Shown here in pieces: positions 7,014 to 7,422 of a stretch of DNA of 7,422 nucleotides. The translations under genes were made by a program, and so were the position numbers. Position 1 is the stretch's first letter. Every line of letters starts with the position of its first letter. The stretch is from Micrococcaceae bacterium UBA3381 (GTDB lineage: Bacteria; Actinomycetota; Actinomycetes; Actinomycetales; Micrococcaceae), in contig DEPX01000183.1 of the NCBI GenBank assembly GCA_002358975.1, forward strand, positions 1 through 7,422, in the 5' to 3' direction. The notes under the pieces were generated by a model. It worked only from the letters and a program-made list of their open reading frames with translations. It was not told where the DNA came from and made no database searches.

Positions 7014-7080
7014 CTCTGGCACGGACACGATAAGCTGTGGCAAGGTCTGTGACGCAGTATCCGAATGGGTCGTGCCAGAG
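7014..7080. repeat. Perfect 10-bp inverted repeat flanking 47 bp in the spacer
   Basis: CTCTGGCACG (7014-7023) is the exact reverse complement of CGTGCCAGAG (7071-7080). The pair lies in the spacer between the divergent exonuclease and TRIC genes, close to the exonuclease start. It could form a long-stem RNA leader, bind a regulator or be the ends of a tiny element; no target-site duplication is visible. A chance origin cannot be excluded. Confidence 0.45.
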
Positions 7081-7191
7081 CGTTGAGCCGGGAGATTCAA
7101 CCGTAGGAATGCTTGCGTTTGGTTCTGTTCTCAGCCGTGCAGCATTGGCACATGATGTCTCGTAAGCATCGAAGAGTAAGGCAGGGTGAAG

Positions 7192-7422
7192 ATGAGTACG
7201 GAACTGTTGCGGCTGCTACTTGATTTGCTGGGAACCTTCGCCTTCGCACTTAATGGCGCTTTGACGGCGGCTCGTGTTGCCCGGTTAGACATTGTTGGAG
7301 TCATGACCTTGGGTATGATTACCGCTCTGGGTGGCGGTATTCTGCGCGATATCCTTTTGGACGATTTACCGCCAGCTACGTTTCGTGACTGGCGGTACTT
7401 AGCCGTAGCTGCCGCAGGGGTC
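7192..7422 (+). CDS. TRIC (trimeric intracellular cation) channel family protein, UPF0126/YicG type, 3'-truncated
   Basis: The first 77 codons are present. They read MSTELLRLLLDLLGTFAFAL as the first membrane helix, then NGALTAARVARLDIVGVMTLG, then the family hallmark GGGILRDILL (residues 47-56, R52 and D53) and PPATFRDWRYL (60-70). The Gly-rich kink, the RD pair and the PP-F-RDWRYL stretch identify the bacterial homologues of TRIC channels (pfam UPF0126), small seven-helix homotrimeric membrane proteins that pass potassium or other monovalent cations; their role in bacteria is unsettled. The ATG at 7192 is preceded by GCAGGG with 5 nt spacing. An in-frame GTG two codons upstream (7186) is a less likely start. 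The gene continues beyond the window, divergent from the exonuclease-BRCT gene. Confidence 0.93.
   Translation, partial: MSTELLRLLLDLLGTFAFALNGALTAARVARLDIVGVMTLGMITALGGGILRDILLDDLPPATFRDWRYLAVAAAGV

Noticed and set aside
7018..7077. tRNA-like outline: GGCACGG and TCGTGCC could pair as an acceptor stem followed by A.
   Set aside because: The interior is only 45 nt, there is no TTCGA-type T arm and no convincing anticodon arm, so it is not a tRNA.
7081..7191. Possible glycine riboswitch before the TRIC gene, because some TRIC genes are reported under such control.
   Set aside because: Apart from a loose GGGAGA match, the conserved core segments (such as CCGAAGGGGCAA) are absent.

Overview
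The window looks like chromosomal DNA of a medium-GC Gram-positive actinomycete (Actinomycetota, possibly a Micrococcales-type lineage). This is inferred from the gene families (two-domain MMPL transporter, actinobacterial-style TetR regulator, DHFR/RibD-like family remnant, DnaQ-BRCT protein, TRIC channel) and from clear Shine-Dalgarno sites. No rRNA, tRNA, CRISPR array or intact insertion sequence was found. The extracytoplasmic parts of the acylase and the transporter are very acidic, which hints at a salt- or alkali-tolerant lifestyle but does not prove it.

Layout. (1) Positions 1-1536 (+) hold the 3' part of a secreted penicillin-acylase-type Ntn hydrolase (peptidase family S45). (2) A strong 14-bp stem-loop at 1559-1592 lies between this gene and the convergent transporter gene, with its T-run on the transporter side. 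(3) Positions 1649-4297 (-) encode an 882-residue MMPL/RND transporter whose first outside domain carries a long helical coiled-coil hairpin. (4) A 94-bp divergent control region has a consensus TATAAT box and two inverted repeats. (5) Positions 4392-4973 (+) encode a TetR-family regulator that probably represses the transporter and itself. (6) Positions 4974-5561 contain no intact gene, but about 4982-5418 (-) is a decayed dihydrofolate-reductase/RibD-C family gene, recognisable only by joining several frames. (7) Positions 5562-7001 (-) encode an unusual protein: DEDDh exonuclease, BRCT domain, basic linker and two C-terminal membrane helices. (8) A 190-bp spacer with a perfect 10-bp inverted repeat leads into (9) the 5' end of a TRIC-type channel gene (7192 to the window end, +).

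How the genes may work together. The only convincing functional unit is the divergent tetR/MMPL pair, a classic local repressor and efflux or lipid-export pump. The acylase, the exonuclease-BRCT gene and the TRIC gene appear to be independent neighbours. The most unusual items are the membrane-anchored exonuclease-BRCT fusion, the hidden DHFR-family pseudogene and the coiled-coil hairpin in the transporter.
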